DNA from: Terriglobia bacterium
Lineage (GTDB): Bacteria > Acidobacteriota > Terriglobia > Terriglobales > Acidobacteriaceae
Length of the DNA stretch: 64,000 nt
Assembly (NCBI GenBank): GCA_020073565.1
Contig: JAIQEY010000007.1
Span: 1-64,000, forward strand
Reading direction: 5' to 3'
The position numbers and the translations under genes were made by a program. The notes below the pieces were generated by a model, which had not been told where the DNA came from, did not search any database, and saw only the letters and a list, made by a program, of their open reading frames with translations. How positions within the stretch are numbered: position 1 is the first letter of the stretch; each line of letters begins with the position of its first letter. Below are positions 1 through 8,712 of the stretch, piece after piece.

Positions 1-342
1 GACAGTAGCCGCAGCCGCGTAAAACAAAAAGGCAAAACAAAGTCAAAACCGTTCCAGGAAGAGAAAAGACAAAAGCCTAAAGCCGAGTTCCGGTGACTGC
101 GTTAATCGCCTGGCCCAGGTTCCACTCTGCAAGAGCAGAACTACAGGGCGAAAATCAGATGGCAGCACCGGCTGAACCGAGAACGCCCAACATGCACCGA
201 GCGAAACGAATCGCTCCTCGAGAGTGCGGATGGAAGCATGGCGACAGCGGCCGCTCGGCAAGGAGAAAAAACGTGCCCAACAACCAAAAGAGACAAGAAT
301 CGACTTGACTCCGACCGGCCTTCTCATGGAAGGCGTTTACAC
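1..342. other. No recognisable gene
   Basis: I found no supported gene here. The open frames on both strands are short, overlap each other and have arginine/serine-rich compositions typical of non-coding frames in GC-rich DNA. The first 80 bases are A-rich. A gene ending outside the window cannot be excluded, but nothing in the sequence supports one. Confidence 0.5.
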
Positions 343-966
343 TCATTGACCTTGTGCGGCACAAACAGAGCCCGCCGCTTCTGACCACTCCTTCGTCCGA
401 GAATCGTAGGTGTCGGATTCACCTAGCGTGGTCCCGTACCAGACAATGTAGCTGTTTTCGCCAGTCTTGCAGTAGCAAGGGCAACCTTCGATTTCCTCGA
501 CCCCTACTTCTGACAAAGAATGCGGCAGGCGCCCCTTCGCTCGCCTGAACCCTTCTACTTTCGACACAACTCCTACACCCAATTTCCGATTCGATGCGTG
601 ATGCAGGGCGGTGATGATTGAAAACGTCACAATTCCGAGGATCGCCGTGAGAACCATTGAAAAAATCGAGGCCAGAGCAAAACGCGCAATCAATCGAGAC
701 ACGCGAGATGCATTTGCGTAAAACGGCAAAGCGAACGCGCCAGCAGTAACCGAGCCAGCTAGACAGATCGCACATGCGATTCGCCAAACCGCTGCCGAGT
801 GCTGCGCAAAGGCAACATCTGCGCCCCGGCCCGGTAAGCCGATGAGGGCACCCACGGCGATGCCCTGTCCCATGTACATGAGGAAGCTAAACGCGGAAGC
901 AGCCGAAAGCAGTACCGCAAACGCCGCAAGAAACCAGACCCTCGCGTTGCGTGTCGCGTTGTCCAT
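343..966 (-). CDS. Unknown four-helix membrane protein
   Basis: I do not recognise this family. The frame stays open further upstream, but the ATG at 966 is the sensible start: everything beyond it falls into the group II intron and has no membrane-like character. From this start the protein has 207 residues. About four hydrophobic segments fill residues 8-135. A soluble C-terminal tail follows with a RRAKGRLPHSL stretch, a Cys-rich CPCYC motif near residue 162 and a YIVWYG segment. The tail loosely resembles the C-terminal domain of pseudopilin-like proteins, but I would not assign a function. No clear Shine-Dalgarno sequence precedes the ATG. The intron begins 38 bases upstream of the start codon, in antisense orientation, and may have separated the gene from its promoter. 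Confidence 0.5.
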   Translation of the reverse strand: MDNATRNARVWFLAAFAVLLSAASAFSFLMYMGQGIAVGALIGLPGRGADVAFAQHSAAVWRIACAICLAGSVTAGAFALPFYANASRVSRLIARFALASIFSMVLTAILGIVTFSIITALHHASNRKLGVGVVSKVEGFRRAKGRLPHSLSEVGVEEIEGCPCYCKTGENSYIVWYGTTLGESDTYDSRTKEWSEAAGSVCAAQGQ

Positions 967-1499
967 GACGAACACATTGTAGTTGCTGTAATCAGGCGAT
1001 TTCAGTGCGCCGTGAAAGGCGCTGGACCACAGCGGGAGATAAACCCGCCCGGGAACTGGATCGCTCCACCCGGTAGCAATCGGAGCGGCGGTGGAGGCAA
1101 CAAAACCGCCGGAGCCTCCGGTGTAGAGGGTCGCATAAGGCGACTTGGCGAGTCTGTAGGTCGTAACGTGAGTGAACGCTGAGCAGGCCACGAAACTGTT
1201 AATGCAGGAGCTGACCCAACTGTTATCTGGGGAAGGCCGAAGTCGATGAAGCAGTGCTGAGCGAATCAGTTCCATCGGTCCTGCCGGGGTAGTGGCGACG
1301 GCATGCAGACATAGGGGATCAGGCGCAACACGGGAAGCCCCAGCGGTGATTGCAATGGATCAACCGGCAACTCGCGAGAGCCAGGCCGGGCCGTATGGGG
1401 TGGCGGAGAGGCCCGCAGTACTGATGAAACCGGGTAATGCCGGTGGAGGGAAGGGGCCTCAGTTGAAAGGAAACGCAAGAAGCGACGAAGACTGAGGGA

Positions 1500-2818
1500 T
1501 TGACGATGAGTCCAGTAACCCCCGCAAGTGTTCAGAAGTTGCAGACGGCGTTGCACGCGAAAGCGAAGGAATCGCCCAGCTTTCGTTTCTATGCCCTGTA
1601 CGACAAGGTGTACCGGAAGGACGTTCTGGCCTTTGCCTACGCCTGCTGCCGAGCCAACGGTGGAGCAACCGGAGTGGATGGTCAGAAGTTCGAGGATATC
1701 GAGGCGTACGGAGTCGAGCGATGGTTGGACGAACTGGCGCAAGAGCTGAAGAGTCGAACCTATCAACCACTGCCCGTGCGGCGGGTGTACATACCGAAGC
1801 CGGACGGGAAGCAGCGGCCGTTGGGAGTGCCCGCCATCCGGGATCGGACGGCGGAAATGGCGGCAGTATTGGTTCTCGAACCAATCTTCGAGGCCGATTT
1901 GCAGCCGGAACAGTACGCCTATCGGCGAGACCGCAGCGCGTTGGACGCCGTCAAACGTGTCGACAAGCTGATCTACGCTGGCCATCAAGAAATTGTTGAC
2001 GCAGACCTCAGCAGTTACTTCGATAGTATTCCGCATTCCGAGCTGCTTAAGTCGGTGGCTCGTCGGGTAGTGGACGGAGCCATGCTGCATCCGATCAAGA
2101 TGTGGAAGTTCCGGTGGAAGAAACCGACGAGCACGGAAACAAACATCGGAGTACGCGAAACCGGGACGACGGTCGGGGTACTCCGCAAGGGGCTCCGATC
2201 AGCCCGCTGCTCAGCAATTTATACATGCGTCGGTTCGTGCTCGGGTGGAAGCAACTCGGGCACGAGAAGCGTCTGAGAGCGTACATCATTAACTATCTTG
2301 TGATCTGTTGTCGTGCTCGGGCCGATGAGGCACTGGTCACGATGCGGAGCATGATGTCGAGGCTGAAGTTGACGGTGAACGAAACTAAGACGCGGGTCTG
2401 TCGCTTGCCGGAAGAGAAGTTCGATTTTCTCGGGTATACGTTTGGTCGATGCTACTCGCCAAAGACGGGGCGGGCCTATTGGGGCACCACTCCATCGAAG
2501 AAGCGGGTGCAGCGTCTGTGTAAGGCGATCAGCGAGATGACCCGACGGAGTCAAACCCAGCAGGATGCGGCAACGCTGGTAGATGCACTCAACCGGAAGA
2601 TCAATGGTTGGGCCAACTACTTCTGTCTGGGGCCGGTCAGCCCAGCCTACCGAGCGGTGGAGCAACACACCTGTCGGCGGCTTCGCCAGTGGCTGTGTGT
2701 CAAACACAAAGAGCGGGCCGGGGGTAACACGCGTTTTCCCCAGAAGGCCCTGCATCAGAAGTTTGGCTTGGTTCGCCTTACAGCGCGGACCGCTAGCTTT
2801 CCGTGGGCGAAAGCGTGA
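1500..2818 (+). pseudogene. ltrA: Group II intron reverse transcriptase/maturase, broken
   Basis: Two overlapping frames together make one LtrA-type protein. The first (1500 to about 2102) carries the N-terminal RT motifs, including the YIPKPDGKQRPLG segment, the QYAYRRDRSALDAV segment and the DADLSSYFDSI motif with the first catalytic Asp. The reading frame then shifts at about 2102 (net loss of one base, or four) and continues in another frame to 2818 with GTPQGAPISPLLSNLYM and the thumb/X domain ending TASFPWAKA. The usual NYADDFVICC motif reads NYLVICC: the three residues Ala-Asp-Asp are missing in frame at 2296/2297, which removes both catalytic aspartates. Two independent lesions make an inactive enzyme likely. 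An assembly error could explain the frameshift, but less easily the clean 9-base deletion. Confidence 0.88.
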
Positions 2819-2830
2819 ACCTTTCTCCGA

Positions 2831-2863
2831 GAGCTGGATGCGTTAAATGCGCCTGTCCAGTTC
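2831..2863 (+). ncRNA. Group II intron domain V
   Basis: This 33-base hairpin is the catalytic core of the intron. The lower helix pairs GAGCTGGA with TCCAGTTC and includes the AGC triad. A CTG bulge and a short GCG/CGC upper stem complete the canonical shape. It lies 12 bases after the stop codon of the maturase, as expected for an ORF in domain IV. Confidence 0.8.
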
Positions 2864-2919
2864 GATAAGCGGGGGTGTGAAAACGTGGCATGGTGACGCT
2901 ATTGAGGCACCGGCAAACG

Positions 2920-2998
2920 AAAGGGCCGGACTCGGCTAAGCCGCACCTAAACCGTCGCGCCACCCCTCGACTTCACCTAATTGAGGATTCGGCCCTTT
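2920..2998 (+). other. Structured element closed by a 9-bp stem
   Basis: AAAGGGCCG (2920-2928) is exactly complementary to CGGCCCTTT (2990-2998). After small unpaired GA and GATT stretches a second CTC/GAG pairing extends the stem, and an inner CGGC-TAA-GCCG hairpin sits near the 5' side. The 3' arm ends in TTTT, so this may be a large terminator or a small structured RNA. It lies in what appears to be the 3' exon of the intron. No coding potential was seen around it. Confidence 0.4.
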
Positions 2999-3158
2999 TG
3001 TAGTTAGTGAAATGGCGAAGTTGCGCCAACTGACGAGCGTTTTGCAGTTTCCGGTTTGCCGATAATCCAACCTTTTGAATTACGAAGCTAAAGAAAAAGA
3101 GCTGAGGACGGCTTCTTAATTATGGTGTTGAATTGGATTGCGGATCGTCAGCATGGCC

Positions 3159-4235
3159 TCAGCTTAGGCCACGGAAGAAGGCGGTCAGGTCCGCTGCGAC
3201 AGCCGCTGGTTCCTCAGCCGGGGCGAAATGCCCGCCGCGCGGAAAGACTGTCCAGCGCTGGATGTTGTATAGGCGCTCCAAATACGAGCGTGGCAGTTCG
3301 CCCTCGGGAACGGTCTGGTGCGCGAAAACACCAAACGCCGTGGGCGTGCTGACGTAGCTGGGATCGACCGGGTGCCAGCGATTGTCCCAATAGTCGCGCA
3401 TCGACGAGGTGATGCTCTGCGTGATCCAGTACAGGGTGAGCGTGGCGCAGAGGAAATCGTCGGTCGGCGTAACGTCGCTCCACGAGTGCCACTTCTCACC
3501 CAGGTATGCCGCGAGCCCTGCCGGGGAGTCGTTGAGTCCATAGCCGACAGTCTGCGGCTTGGTGGACTGGATCGCGCTGTAGCCCCGCTCTGTCATATCC
3601 CAGCGCCGGTTCACCGCGAGGTACGAACGCTCGGTATCGGACAGTTCCGCGTCGTCCACAACCGGGGCGAGATCCGACTCCAGTGTGGTGAGATGTATCC
3701 CGATCACCGACTTGGGATGGTCTAGCGCAAGGATCGTCGTCACCCCTGCCCCAAAGTCATAACCGCTCGCACCATAGCGGGAATACCCAAGCTCAGACAT
3801 GAGCCGGTGCCAGCGCTCCGAGACGTACCGGTAGTTGATGCCGACCTTGGGTGGACGCGGCGAGAAACCATACCCCGGCAGGGAGGGTACGACCACGTCA
3901 AAGTGTTCGAGCATCGGCAGCATGTCCATGTAATCGAGGAAACTGCTGGGCCAGCCGTGCGTAAGAATGAGCGGCACGCCCCTATCTGATGCCGCACGCT
4001 GGTATACAAAGTGGATGCCCTCCCAGGTGAAGTGGTTGAACGCGTTGAGCCTTTGCTCCCAGCCACGCCAGTCGAACTCGTGGGCCCAGTAGGACACGAG
4101 GCGTCGTAACCAGTCCAACTCTGTGCCCTGTTCCCAGCCTATACCGGGTATCTGGTCGGGCCATCTTGCATTGCGCAACCGTGCCCGCAAATCATTGAGC
4201 ACCTCATCCGCGACGTGAATCCGAAATGGTTCCAC
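3159..4235 (-). CDS. Epoxide hydrolase, alpha/beta-hydrolase fold
   Basis: This 358-residue protein has the layout of microsomal-type epoxide hydrolases. An EHN domain covers roughly residues 1-105 (PFRIHVADEVLNDLRARL...WPDQIPG). The alpha/beta-hydrolase core follows, with the oxyanion motif HGWPSS near residue 130 and a nucleophile-elbow region where GYDFGAGV supplies the expected Asp. The C-terminal HFAPAEEP segment holds the catalytic His. Such enzymes add water to epoxides through an ester intermediate on the Asp. The start is the GTG at 4235, because AAGAGGGG lies eight bases before it and homology begins there; the frame remains open upstream. It stands alone, convergent with nothing, and its natural substrate cannot be told. 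Confidence 0.85.
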   Translation of the reverse strand: MEPFRIHVADEVLNDLRARLRNARWPDQIPGIGWEQGTELDWLRRLVSYWAHEFDWRGWEQRLNAFNHFTWEGIHFVYQRAASDRGVPLILTHGWPSSFLDYMDMLPMLEHFDVVVPSLPGYGFSPRPPKVGINYRYVSERWHRLMSELGYSRYGASGYDFGAGVTTILALDHPKSVIGIHLTTLESDLAPVVDDAELSDTERSYLAVNRRWDMTERGYSAIQSTKPQTVGYGLNDSPAGLAAYLGEKWHSWSDVTPTDDFLCATLTLYWITQSITSSMRDYWDNRWHPVDPSYVSTPTAFGVFAHQTVPEGELPRSYLERLYNIQRWTVFPRGGHFAPAEEPAAVAADLTAFFRGLS

Positions 4236-4457
4236 TACAATTACCCCTCTTGGCCGTGATCTCCAAGACGCGCCGCGCGAGAGGCAAGGCGTCGAATGGC
4301 AACATTTTACGCGAAGCCATTGGTCACTTGTTGCAATCAGGCGATAGCGCAAGTGTGCGCCGTTTATTCGCCCCGCCCAAGGGTCTGCCTGACAGTGGCG
4401 ACCCCATCGGACATCACGGTGTGCAAGGCCAAGTCTTGGCTATCACAGCTTAGGATA

Positions 4458-5897
4458 CTAGTGCTGGCCTTGATACTGCGCGGCCCTCTGTTTCGCATCT
4501 GCGGCTTCACGCTGCATGCCTTTCGCTTCGTAGGCGCGCGCAAGGGCGTCTTCGTTGTCGGCATCGTCTCCGTTTTCCCGTTGCTTCAGGAAGGACGCGA
4601 TGGCATCGTCGTACATCTTCAGATTGCTCTGCATCAGACCCATGTCGTAAAAAACGTTCTGATAGCCGGGATCGAGCTGAGCCGCTCGCTGGTATTCCCC
4701 AAGCGCGTCCGAATACTTGTTCTCGAAATAGAAAACCGCTGCCAGCCCGAAATGCGCGTCGGCGCTGTTGGGGTTAAGTTTCAGAAGTTGCGTGAAAACT
4801 TCGCGAGCCTGCTGTGGGCGCTTCAGCTCCAGTTCGGTGTATCCCAGGAAGTAGAAGGCATCTTCATCGCGCGGGTTCAGCTCGATTGACCGCTTGAACT
4901 CAATCTCTGCCTTCGCAAAGTCATGCTTGATGGCATACGCGCGGGCCAGTTCCAGATGGGCAGGAGCAAACTCAGGATGTTGGCGAACCACCGCCTCGAG
5001 TCGTGGGATTGCAGCATCGGTTCTGCCTTCAGACAGGGATTGGTGCGCTTGTTGCGTGGAAAAAAAGTATGAGTGAGAACGCTGCAGCCACGTGATGCCA
5101 CCGGCAACCAGCAACACTCCGACGAGAAGCACGCCGGCTCTGCGAAGGGGTTCATCATGGTTCGGAGCGACGCGCGCAATGAGTGCGCCCATGATCAATC
5201 CGGAAACGAGTCCGCCGACGTGCGCGGCGTTGTCCGTGTGTTGCGAGACTGCCCCGAACACCAGGCTAATAACTGCGAACACGACAATATTCCGCAGAGT
5301 TCCAGCTATGGCGGCGCGGGGCAAAGAGAATTCGCCGAGATAAAACGAGGCAATCAGCGCTCCCGCAATTCCAAAGATAGCCCCGGAGGCGCCAACGCTT
5401 AAAACGTTCGGGTTCCACACCACGCTAGCGACACTTGAAGTCACCCCAGCGATCACATAGAGCGCGCCGAAAGTCCAGTGGCCATACAACGACTCTGCAA
5501 GGGCACCCAGGTTCCACAACCAATACATATTCACAGCTATGTGGAGAAGGCCGCCGTGGACGAAAACGCAGGTAAGCAGCCGCCACCATTGGCCACTGAC
5601 TGTAAACGGCCCGAAATTGGCTCCCCAGTGCACGAGGTCCCACCCTGCTGGATTGTCGAGCATCGAAACACCGGCCAAAGCCATGCCAAGAAACACCGCG
5701 ACGTTGATCCCAAAAAAAACCTGGGTGACCGCCATGGACGCGGATTGACTTCGCAACCATGGCGCCACCTCAACTCTCTGAACAGCGTTATCTTCTTCGC
5801 CGCGCTGCGCAGCCTCGTGCTGAACGCACCACTGGCACAGCTTCCGGCCGAACGTCAGGGCGGGCAGCTTGCGGCCGCATTGAATGCAATTCGCCAT
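4458..5897 (-). CDS. Rhomboid protease with zinc ribbon and TPR tail
   Basis: A 479-residue membrane protein with three parts. Residues 1-30 hold two CxxC pairs (CIQCG and CQWC), a likely zinc ribbon. Residues about 50-265 form the six-helix rhomboid core with WWRLLTCVFVHGGLLHIAVN, the nucleophile motif GASGAIFG and the partner His in AAHVGGL. After a seventh hydrophobic segment, residues about 285-475 contain four or five TPR repeats (for example AHLELARAYAIKHDFAKAE). Rhomboids cut substrates within the membrane. The TPR domain presumably recruits a partner on the other side. The ATG at 5897 is preferred over an in-frame TTG two codons upstream. The gene is monocistronic, and a 30-bp palindrome lies 34 bases upstream of its start. 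Confidence 0.87.
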   Translation of the reverse strand: MANCIQCGRKLPALTFGRKLCQWCVQHEAAQRGEEDNAVQRVEVAPWLRSQSASMAVTQVFFGINVAVFLGMALAGVSMLDNPAGWDLVHWGANFGPFTVSGQWWRLLTCVFVHGGLLHIAVNMYWLWNLGALAESLYGHWTFGALYVIAGVTSSVASVVWNPNVLSVGASGAIFGIAGALIASFYLGEFSLPRAAIAGTLRNIVVFAVISLVFGAVSQHTDNAAHVGGLVSGLIMGALIARVAPNHDEPLRRAGVLLVGVLLVAGGITWLQRSHSYFFSTQQAHQSLSEGRTDAAIPRLEAVVRQHPEFAPAHLELARAYAIKHDFAKAEIEFKRSIELNPRDEDAFYFLGYTELELKRPQQAREVFTQLLKLNPNSADAHFGLAAVFYFENKYSDALGEYQRAAQLDPGYQNVFYDMGLMQSNLKMYDDAIASFLKQRENGDDADNEDALARAYEAKGMQREAADAKQRAAQYQGQH

Positions 5898-5931
5898 ATG
5901 CAAAGAAAATCGTTAAGAGGGGCCCAGATTT

Positions 5932-6004
5932 CCTTCGTGTACCTTTGTGCCCTTGGTGGTTAAGCCCTTTATTGAACCACCAAGGGCACAAAGGTACACG
6001 AAGG
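5932..6004. repeat. 30-bp-arm palindrome, CACGAAGG family, copy 1
   Basis: The left arm 5932-5961 and right arm 5975-6004 are perfect reverse complements over 30 bases, separated by 13 bases. The arms contain the words CCTTCGTG, CCTTTGTG and CCTTGGTGGTT. Three related copies occur at 32151, 52052 and 60927. It sits between the divergent rhomboid and glnS genes, so it is unlikely to be a simple terminator. Confidence 0.92.
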
Positions 6005-6096
6005 AGTTAGCTCCAGCTATAGATAAACTGTAGCAAACCTGCTGCAATAGCGTCGGCAACCGCGAATACTCTCACCACGTATAAAATGAGAAGGAC

Positions 6097-7821
6097 ATGA
6101 GTCCTATCAGTCCATCTACAGCGGGAAAGAAGCCATTGCCTGAACCCGCCCCCGCGCCCTCGAACTTCATTCGCGACACCATGATTCGCGATCTGGAAGC
6201 GAAGAAGTACGGCGACGCCGTCCTCCAGACCCGCTTCCCTCCCGAGCCCAACGGCTACCTGCACATTGGCCACGCGAAGGCCATCTGCCTCGACTTCGGC
6301 CTGGCCGATGAGTTCGGCGGCAAGACCAACCTGCGCTTCGACGATACCAACCCGGAGAAAGAAGAGCAGGAGTATGTCGACTCCATCATGGCCGACGTCC
6401 GCTGGCTCGGCTTTGAGTGGGACGGACTCTACTATGCCTCCGACTACTTCGATCAGTTATACGAGTGGGCGATCAAGCTGATCAAAGATGGCAAGGCGTA
6501 CGTCGATGACCTCACCGCCGACGAGATCCGCCAGCATCGCGGGACGCTGACCGAACCCGGCAAGGATAGCCCCTACCGCAATCGCACAGTCGAGGAAAAT
6601 CTCGACCTGTTCGAGCGCATGCGCAAGGGCGAATTCCCCGACGGCTCGCGTGTGCTGCGCGCCAAGATCGACATGGCGTCGCCGAATTTGAACATGCGCG
6701 ACCCGGTGATGTATCGCATCCTGCATGCCGAGCATCACCGCACCGGCGACAAGTGGTGCATTTACCCGATGTACGACTACGCGCACGGCCAGTCGGATTC
6801 AATCGAGCGTGTCACGCACTCGATGTGCACGCTGGAGTTTGAAGATCACCGGCCGCTTTACAACTGGTTCATCCAGCAGCTTGGCATCTTTCCCTCACAG
6901 CAGTTTGAGTTCGACCGCCTGAGCCTCACCTACACGCTGCTGAGCAAACGCCGGCTGCTGAAGTTGGTGCAAGAGAAGTACGTCAACGGGTGGGATGATC
7001 CACGCATGCCGACGTTGTCTGGTATCCGACGCCGAGGGTATCCGGCAGAGGCGATCCGGAATTTCTGCGCCGCCATTGGCGTATCGAAGACCAGCGGTAC
7101 GCTGGAACTGGCAATGCTCGAGCATTACATTCGCGAAGACCTGAATAAGCGCGCGCCCCGCGTCATGGCCGTCCTGCGGCCGTTGAAGGTGGTGATTGAT
7201 AACTACCCGGAGAATCAGGTCGAGGAAGTCGATGCCGTGAACAATCCCGAGGACGAGAGCAAGGGCAAGCGCAAAGTACCGTTTTCCAAAGTGCTCTACA
7301 TCGAGCAGGACGATTTCCGTGAAGATCCGCCCAAGCAGTACTACCGTCTCTCGCCCGGACGTGAAGTCCGCTTGCGCTATGGCTATTTCATCACGGCCAG
7401 CAGTGTAGTGAAAAACGACAAAGGAGAAGTGGCCGAGGTGCACTGCACCTACGATCCGGCGACGCGCGGCGGAAACGCTCCCGATGGACGCAAAGTGAAA
7501 TCAACCATCCACTGGGTGTCGGCCGCGCATGCGATCGATGCGGAAGTCCGCCTGTACGACAAACTCTTCACCAAGGAAGATCCCAACCAGGTGGAGGACG
7601 GGCAGGAGTTCACCGCCACTCTGAATCCGCAGTCCCTGGAAGTAATTTCGCACGCCAAGCTGGAGCCTTCGCTGGCCAACGCGCCGGTCGAAAGCCGCTA
7701 CCAGTTCGAGCGGTTGGGATATTTTTGCGTGGACCCGGATTCGAAGCCCGGACGTCCCGTGTTCAACCGCACCGTGGCGCTAAAGGACACTTGGGCGAAG
7801 ATCGAAAAGAGAGCAAAGTAG
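6097..7821 (+). CDS. glnS: Glutaminyl-tRNA synthetase
   Basis: This class I aminoacyl-tRNA synthetase attaches glutamine to tRNA-Gln in the cytoplasm. The 574 residues match the full bacterial GlnRS length. The ATP-binding HIGH motif is at residues 56-59 within [16 protein letters not shown], and the KMSKS equivalent is LLSKRRL near residue 283. The [21 protein letters not shown] and [11 protein letters not shown] segments are typical of GlnRS and distinguish it from GluRS. The C-terminal third forms the anticodon-binding beta-barrels. A Shine-Dalgarno GAAGGA lies five bases before the ATG, and TATAAA a little upstream may be its -10 box. It appears to be transcribed alone. Confidence 0.96.
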   Translation: MSPISPSTAGKKPLPEPAPAPSNFIRDTMIRDLEAKKYGDAVLQTRFPPEPNGYLHIGHAKAICLDFGLADEFGGKTNLRFDDTNPEKEEQEYVDSIMADVRWLGFEWDGLYYASDYFDQLYEWAIKLIKDGKAYVDDLTADEIRQHRGTLTEPGKDSPYRNRTVEENLDLFERMRKGEFPDGSRVLRAKIDMASPNLNMRDPVMYRILHAEHHRTGDKWCIYPMYDYAHGQSDSIERVTHSMCTLEFEDHRPLYNWFIQQLGIFPSQQFEFDRLSLTYTLLSKRRLLKLVQEKYVNGWDDPRMPTLSGIRRRGYPAEAIRNFCAAIGVSKTSGTLELAMLEHYIREDLNKRAPRVMAVLRPLKVVIDNYPENQVEEVDAVNNPEDESKGKRKVPFSKVLYIEQDDFREDPPKQYYRLSPGREVRLRYGYFITASSVVKNDKGEVAEVHCTYDPATRGGNAPDGRKVKSTIHWVSAAHAIDAEVRLYDKLFTKEDPNQVEDGQEFTATLNPQSLEVISHAKLEPSLANAPVESRYQFERLGYFCVDPDSKPGRPVFNRTVALKDTWAKIEKRAK

Positions 7822-7945
7822 CAAGTTTCAAGGTTTCAAAGTTTCAGGGTTTCAAAGTTCGAGCGGCAACCGAATCTCCTGCCCCTCCACCTTGAAACCC
7901 TGAAGACATCTGAAACCTTGAAACCTTGAGATCTTGGAACTTGCC
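7821..7945. repeat. TTTCAAAG-type palindromic repeat, copy 1
   Basis: The left half holds GCAAGTTTCAAGGTTTCAAA and GTTTCAGGGTTTCAA. The right half carries the reverse-complement words (TTGAAACCCTGAA, CTGAAACCTTGAAACC, GGAACTTGC). About 45 unrelated bases separate them. A sister copy lies at 57880-57990. It fills the space between the convergent glnS and cytochrome c genes and could end transcription from both sides. Confidence 0.7.
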
Positions 7946-7951
7946 TTTCTC

Positions 7952-8269
7952 CTACTTCTTCAGCGTGCGGATGAACTTCACGAGGTCGCTGATCTGGCCA
8001 TCGGAAAGCTTGCCGGTGTAGGCGGGCATCTTGCCTTTGCCCTTGCTAATGACCGTGGTGAGTTCCTCGTCCGACGCTTTCTGAACCTCGGCCGAGCCCA
8101 GATCCTTCAGTTTCAGGTTCTTGCCCATGGTGGTGTCGCCTGCACCGGTTGCGCCGTGGCAGGCCGCGCACTTGGCTTTGAAGTCGGCGCCGCCATCCGC
8201 GAATGTGTAGGTAGAAAAGACCAGGGCTAGCGCGAGTACCGCCAGAGAAGCCCTAAGAATAGTTTTCAT
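7952..8269 (-). CDS. Small periplasmic class I cytochrome c
   Basis: A 105-residue c-type cytochrome, presumably a soluble electron carrier in the periplasm. A signal peptide covers residues 1-24 (hydrophobic core LAVLALALVFS, cleaved after TFA). The single haem site is CAACH near residue 37, and the axial Met is in KGKMPAY near residue 82. Length and motif spacing fit the cytochrome c6/c551 group. The Shine-Dalgarno AGGAGA lies nine bases before the ATG. It is monocistronic. It could carry electrons to the caa3 oxidase encoded further along, but that is only an inference from cell physiology. Confidence 0.9.
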   Translation of the reverse strand: MKTILRASLAVLALALVFSTYTFADGGADFKAKCAACHGATGAGDTTMGKNLKLKDLGSAEVQKASDEELTTVISKGKGKMPAYTGKLSDGQISDLVKFIRTLKK

Positions 8270-8712
8270 TCGTACGATTCTCCTGTAATGATTGATTTCA
8301 GGCGCCCGTTGGTTCTGAGCGCGACCGCTCCCCGCAACTTCTCCTTCTTCTATCCGGATAGTGGCTACCCAGTTAGACGCAGTTTTGGTTGCAGCAGTCC
8401 ACGGCAGCGTAAGATACCATAAAGCCAGTCAGTTACGCACTCCCTTCGAGACTCTTCCCCGCTTTCGCCGGGCCGCTGACCGGGATCGTCATCGCCCAGA
8501 CGATTGGTCAGCTGCCAGGAACCGCGACCGAGCCAAAAGCCACGCGACTCGGGGTGATATTCCGCAGTTTGGGCTTAGTGGAGCCTCGTTGCGAAAGACA
8601 ACAGCCCACTTAACTACCGTCCGTTCAATTCGTTACGGCTCTTGCTCCGAGAGGGAAGTTTGGCCACTCCAATGCCCTACCAATCCCAGAGTTCGTTTGC
8701 GGAGCGTGTCTT
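8270..8712. other. Gene-free leader between cytochrome c and hemA
   Basis: No gene with recognisable composition was found in these 443 bases. An open plus-strand frame at 8361-8807 runs into hemA in a different frame and looks spurious. The region must contain two divergent promoters. I saw no known riboswitch or tRNA pattern in it. Confidence 0.45.

Larger units (their letters stand above)
1005..2902 (+). mobile_element. Group II intron, probably inactive
   Basis: The 5' end is placed at GTGCGCC (1005-1011), which matches the usual group II start and is followed by a GCGCC/GGCGC hairpin. Domain V is clear at 2831-2863: GAGCTGGA pairs with TCCAGTTC and contains the catalytic AGC triad, and the tip is a GCG/CGC stem. 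A domain VI-like stem follows (2864-2902), ending in GCTAT, so the 3' end is put at the AT of 2901-2902. The reverse transcriptase gene lies in domain IV. About 500 bases of structured RNA (domains I-III) precede it. The boundaries, especially the 3' one, are estimates from motif positions. The encoded enzyme is damaged, so the element is probably a remnant, although its ribozyme core could still splice. Confidence 0.7.

Noticed and set aside
5788..5991. Short frame translating as NHQGHKGTRRK-like peptide
   Set aside because: It is a translation of one arm of the 30-bp palindrome plus antisense rhomboid sequence, not a gene.
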